A DNA stretch of 64,000 bases from Piscinibacter sp943370595 (GTDB taxonomy: Bacteria > Pseudomonadota > Gammaproteobacteria > Burkholderiales > Burkholderiaceae_C): assembly GCA_943370595.1 (NCBI GenBank), contig CALRRO020000009.1:186001-250000 (forward strand), written 5' to 3'. The notes beneath the pieces were generated by a model. That model saw only the letters and a program-made list of their open reading frames with translations. It did no database searches and was not told the DNA's origin. The position numbers and the translations under genes were made by a program. How positions within the stretch are numbered: position 1 is the stretch's first letter; every line of letters begins with the position of its first letter. Of the stretch, positions 62,460 to 64,000 are shown in pieces.

Positions 62460-62892
62460 GCCGCCAGGCCAGCACGAGCACCAGCAGCGTCTTCAGGCCG
62501 TAGAACACGGTCGACAGGGCGTGCAGTGCCCCGAACGAGAGCGCGCCCTGCCCGGCCCGCGCCGCCGCCATCATCGGCTGCAGCGCGAAGTAGCCGGCGA
62601 CGGTGCAGAACAGCACGCCGGCCAGCAGCAGCAACTCGGTGCTGAGCACCGAGCCCTGGCCCGATTCTGAGACGTGGCGGGCCCGGCCCCGCTCGAGGAT
62701 GAACAGCACGACGGCCAGCAACAGGCTCAGGTAGGCCTCGCGCGCGAACATGTGGCCGGCCACGCGGCCGGCATCGGCGCGTTCGGCCAGCACCGCGAAG
62801 CCGGCCGGCGCGCCGATCAGCGCGACGGCCAGCAGCACGCCGGCCCACAGGCCGGCCACGACCGCCATCGCACGCGCGGAGCGAGCGCCCAT
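62437..62892 (-). CDS. Small membrane protein, DUF4149-like
   Basis: 151 residues with four hydrophobic segments (VVAGLWAGVLLAVALIGAPAGFAVL; YLSLLLAVVLFIL; LLLLAGVLFCTVAGYFAL; LKTLLVLVLAWRL) and a conserved FGALHALSTVFYGLKTL ending, the pattern of DUF4149/TMEM205-like proteins. Function is unknown. In Burkholderiales this gene regularly sits between greA and yhbY, as here. Its start overlaps the greA stop by one base (TGATG). Confidence 0.88.
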   Translation of the reverse strand: MGARSARAMAVVAGLWAGVLLAVALIGAPAGFAVLAERADAGRVAGHMFAREAYLSLLLAVVLFILERGRARHVSESGQGSVLSTELLLLAGVLFCTVAGYFALQPMMAAARAGQGALSFGALHALSTVFYGLKTLLVLVLAWRLSRPRAS

Positions 62893-63368
62893 CAGAGGTA
62901 GCGGACGTCCACGATCTCGTAGTGGCGGGTGCCACCAGGCGCCTGCACCTCGGCCACGTCGCCGCTGCTCTTGCCGATCAGCGCCCGCGCGATCGGCGAG
63001 CCGATCGAGATCAGGCCCTGCCTCAGGTCGGCCTCGTCTTCGCCGACGATCTGGTAGGTCACCTTGGCGCCGCTGTCCTCGTCCTCGAGGTCGACGGTGG
63101 CGCCGAACACCACCCGGCCCTCGGCGTCCAGCGTCGACGGGTCGATGATCTGCGCCGCAGCCAGCTTGCCCTCGATCTCCAGGATGCGGCCTTCGATGAA
63201 GCCCTGCTTGTCCTTGGCAGCCTCGTACTCGGCGTTCTCGGACAGGTCACCCTGGGCGCGCGCCTCGGCAATCGCCTGGATCACGGCGTGGCGCTCGACG
63301 TTCTTCAGCCGCGCCAGCTCTTCCTTGAGCTTCTCGGCCCCGCGCTTGGTGAGGGGAATGGTGTTCAT
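62892..63368 (-). CDS. greA: Transcript cleavage factor GreA
   Basis: 158 residues from MNTIPLTKRGAEKL. The N-terminal coiled coil carries the acidic tip (GDLSENAEYEAAKDKQGFIEGRI) that inserts into the RNA polymerase secondary channel; the C-terminal FKBP-like domain ends GSPIARALIGKSSGDVAEVQAPGG. It rescues backtracked polymerase. It follows carB with a strong terminator in between, so it needs its own promoter or read-through. Confidence 0.97.
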   Translation of the reverse strand: MNTIPLTKRGAEKLKEELARLKNVERHAVIQAIAEARAQGDLSENAEYEAAKDKQGFIEGRILEIEGKLAAAQIIDPSTLDAEGRVVFGATVDLEDEDSGAKVTYQIVGEDEADLRQGLISIGSPIARALIGKSSGDVAEVQAPGGTRHYEIVDVRYL

Positions 63369-63384
63369 GGGTCTGGCCTTGCCG

Positions 63385-63422
63385 AAAAAAACGAAGCCGC
63401 CGCCGGGAGGTCCGGCAGCGGC
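63385..63422 (-). terminator. Rho-independent terminator after carB
   Basis: On the minus strand GCCGCTGCCGG (63422-63412) pairs with CCGGCGGCGGC (63406-63396), one mismatch, around a 5-nt loop. TTCG and a run of seven T (63391-63385) follow. It lies 18 bp beyond the carB stop and 17 bp before the greA ATG. Confidence 0.85.
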
Positions 63423-63440
63423 CATGGGTTCACTGCCAGT

Positions 63441-64000
63441 TTAGTGCAGTTCTTCGTGAAGTTCCTGCAGGGACTTCACTGCCAGCCCGGCCTGGTGCTT
63501 CATGCCCTCGACCGCCGCCTCGCAGCCGGCCATGCTGGTGTAGTAGGTCACCCGGTTGGCCAGCGCGGCCTGCCGGATGTGGCGCGAGTCGGCGATCGCG
63601 GTGCGCGTTTCGTCGACGGTGGTGAAGACGAGCTGGATCTCGCCCGCCTTGACCATGTCGACGATGTGCGGGCGGCCGTCCTTGACCTTGTTGACCGCCT
63701 TCACCGGCACGCCAGCCTCGGCGATCGCCGCCGCCGTGCCCTTGGTGGCGACCAGCGCAAAGCCGAGCGCATGCAGGTCACTGGCGACCGCCACGGCGCG
63801 CGCCTTGTCGTTGTTCTTCACAGTGATGCAGACCGTGCCCTTGCGCGGCAGCCGCGAGCCGGCGCCGAGCTGACTCTTGAGCATCGCCTCGCCGAAGGTC
63901 ACGCCCGCGCCCATCACTTCGCCGGTGGAGCGCATCTCGGGGCCGAGGATCGGGTCCACGCCCGGGAACTTGTTGAACGGGAACACCGCTTCCTTGACGC
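63441..64000 (-). CDS. carB: Carbamoyl-phosphate synthase large subunit, C-terminal part (5' end outside window)
   Basis: The frame enters from the right edge and ends at 63441, giving the last 186 residues or so of a protein of about 1,080. VKEAVFPFNKFPGVDPILGPEMRSTGEVMG is the end of the second ATP-grasp half; the remainder is the allosteric MGS-like domain (VATKGTAAAIAEAGVPVKAVNKVKDGRPHIVDMVKAGEIQLVFTT). CarB makes carbamoyl phosphate for pyrimidines and arginine. Adjacent greA is the expected neighbour in Burkholderiales. Confidence 0.97.
   Translation of the reverse strand, partial: VKEAVFPFNKFPGVDPILGPEMRSTGEVMGAGVTFGEAMLKSQLGAGSRLPRKGTVCITVKNNDKARAVAVASDLHALGFALVATKGTAAAIAEAGVPVKAVNKVKDGRPHIVDMVKAGEIQLVFTTVDETRTAIADSRHIRQAALANRVTYYTSMAGCEAAVEGMKHQAGLAVKSLQELHEELH

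Overview
The window is very GC-rich and gene-dense, and its gene content and order point to a betaproteobacterium of the order Burkholderiales (Rubrivivax/Leptothrix/Ideonella-like). The reasons are the carB-greA ... rlmE-ftsH-folP-glmM-pstSCAB-phoUBR gene order, the dnaX-ybaB-recR block, a rho gene next to trxA and rpmE2, and a Pseudomonas-style aot/aru arginine locus. The genus assignment is inference. No rRNA, tRNA or CRISPR array was found. One structural RNA was found, the 4.5S signal recognition particle RNA (ffs).

Layout. 1-10.5 kb: a TonB-dependent receptor (cut by the window edge) is divergent from a secreted cyanophycinase-type peptidase, followed by an arginine/ornithine ABC transporter operon with its AraC/GlxA-type regulator (aotJQMOP-argR order) and two arginine N-succinyltransferase genes (aruF, aruG). 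Together they suggest use of external cyanophycin or arginine. 10.6-16.5 kb: Lrp-RraA pair, EamA exporter, a thiamine-diphosphate enzyme with an MFS transporter, and a divergent AraC regulator. 16.6-20.3 kb: an unrecognised 416-residue protein, nadA-nadC, and a small ComFB-like protein. 20.3-31.3 kb: RND efflux pair, rnhA, a methyltransferase, gloB-mltD, and dnaX-ybaB-recR.

31.3-35.2 kb is the accessory stretch: a PurM-like paralogue, a nested inverted-repeat element, ffs, a decayed phage-type integrase directly downstream of ffs, a lipoprotein combining a TonB-C-like and a DUF3859-like region, and an SRAP (YedK-type) protein. 35.2-45.5 kb: an HDOD protein with an intact Ser/Thr kinase domain next to a shorter HDOD protein whose kinase domain has lost key catalytic residues, then an AddA/AddB-like helicase-nuclease pair. 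45.6-49.6 kb: trxA, rho, rpmE2 and a polytopic membrane protein.

49.6-64 kb: the phosphate regulon on the minus strand (pstSCAB-phoU-phoB-phoR) with a fasciclin-domain lipoprotein gene facing away from pstS. Each of the two divergent genes has its own Pho-box-like repeats. Then come glmM, folP, ftsH, rlmE, divergent yhbY, a small DUF4149-like membrane protein, greA and the 3' end of carB. Most genes are packed with ATGA-type overlaps, which indicates operons.
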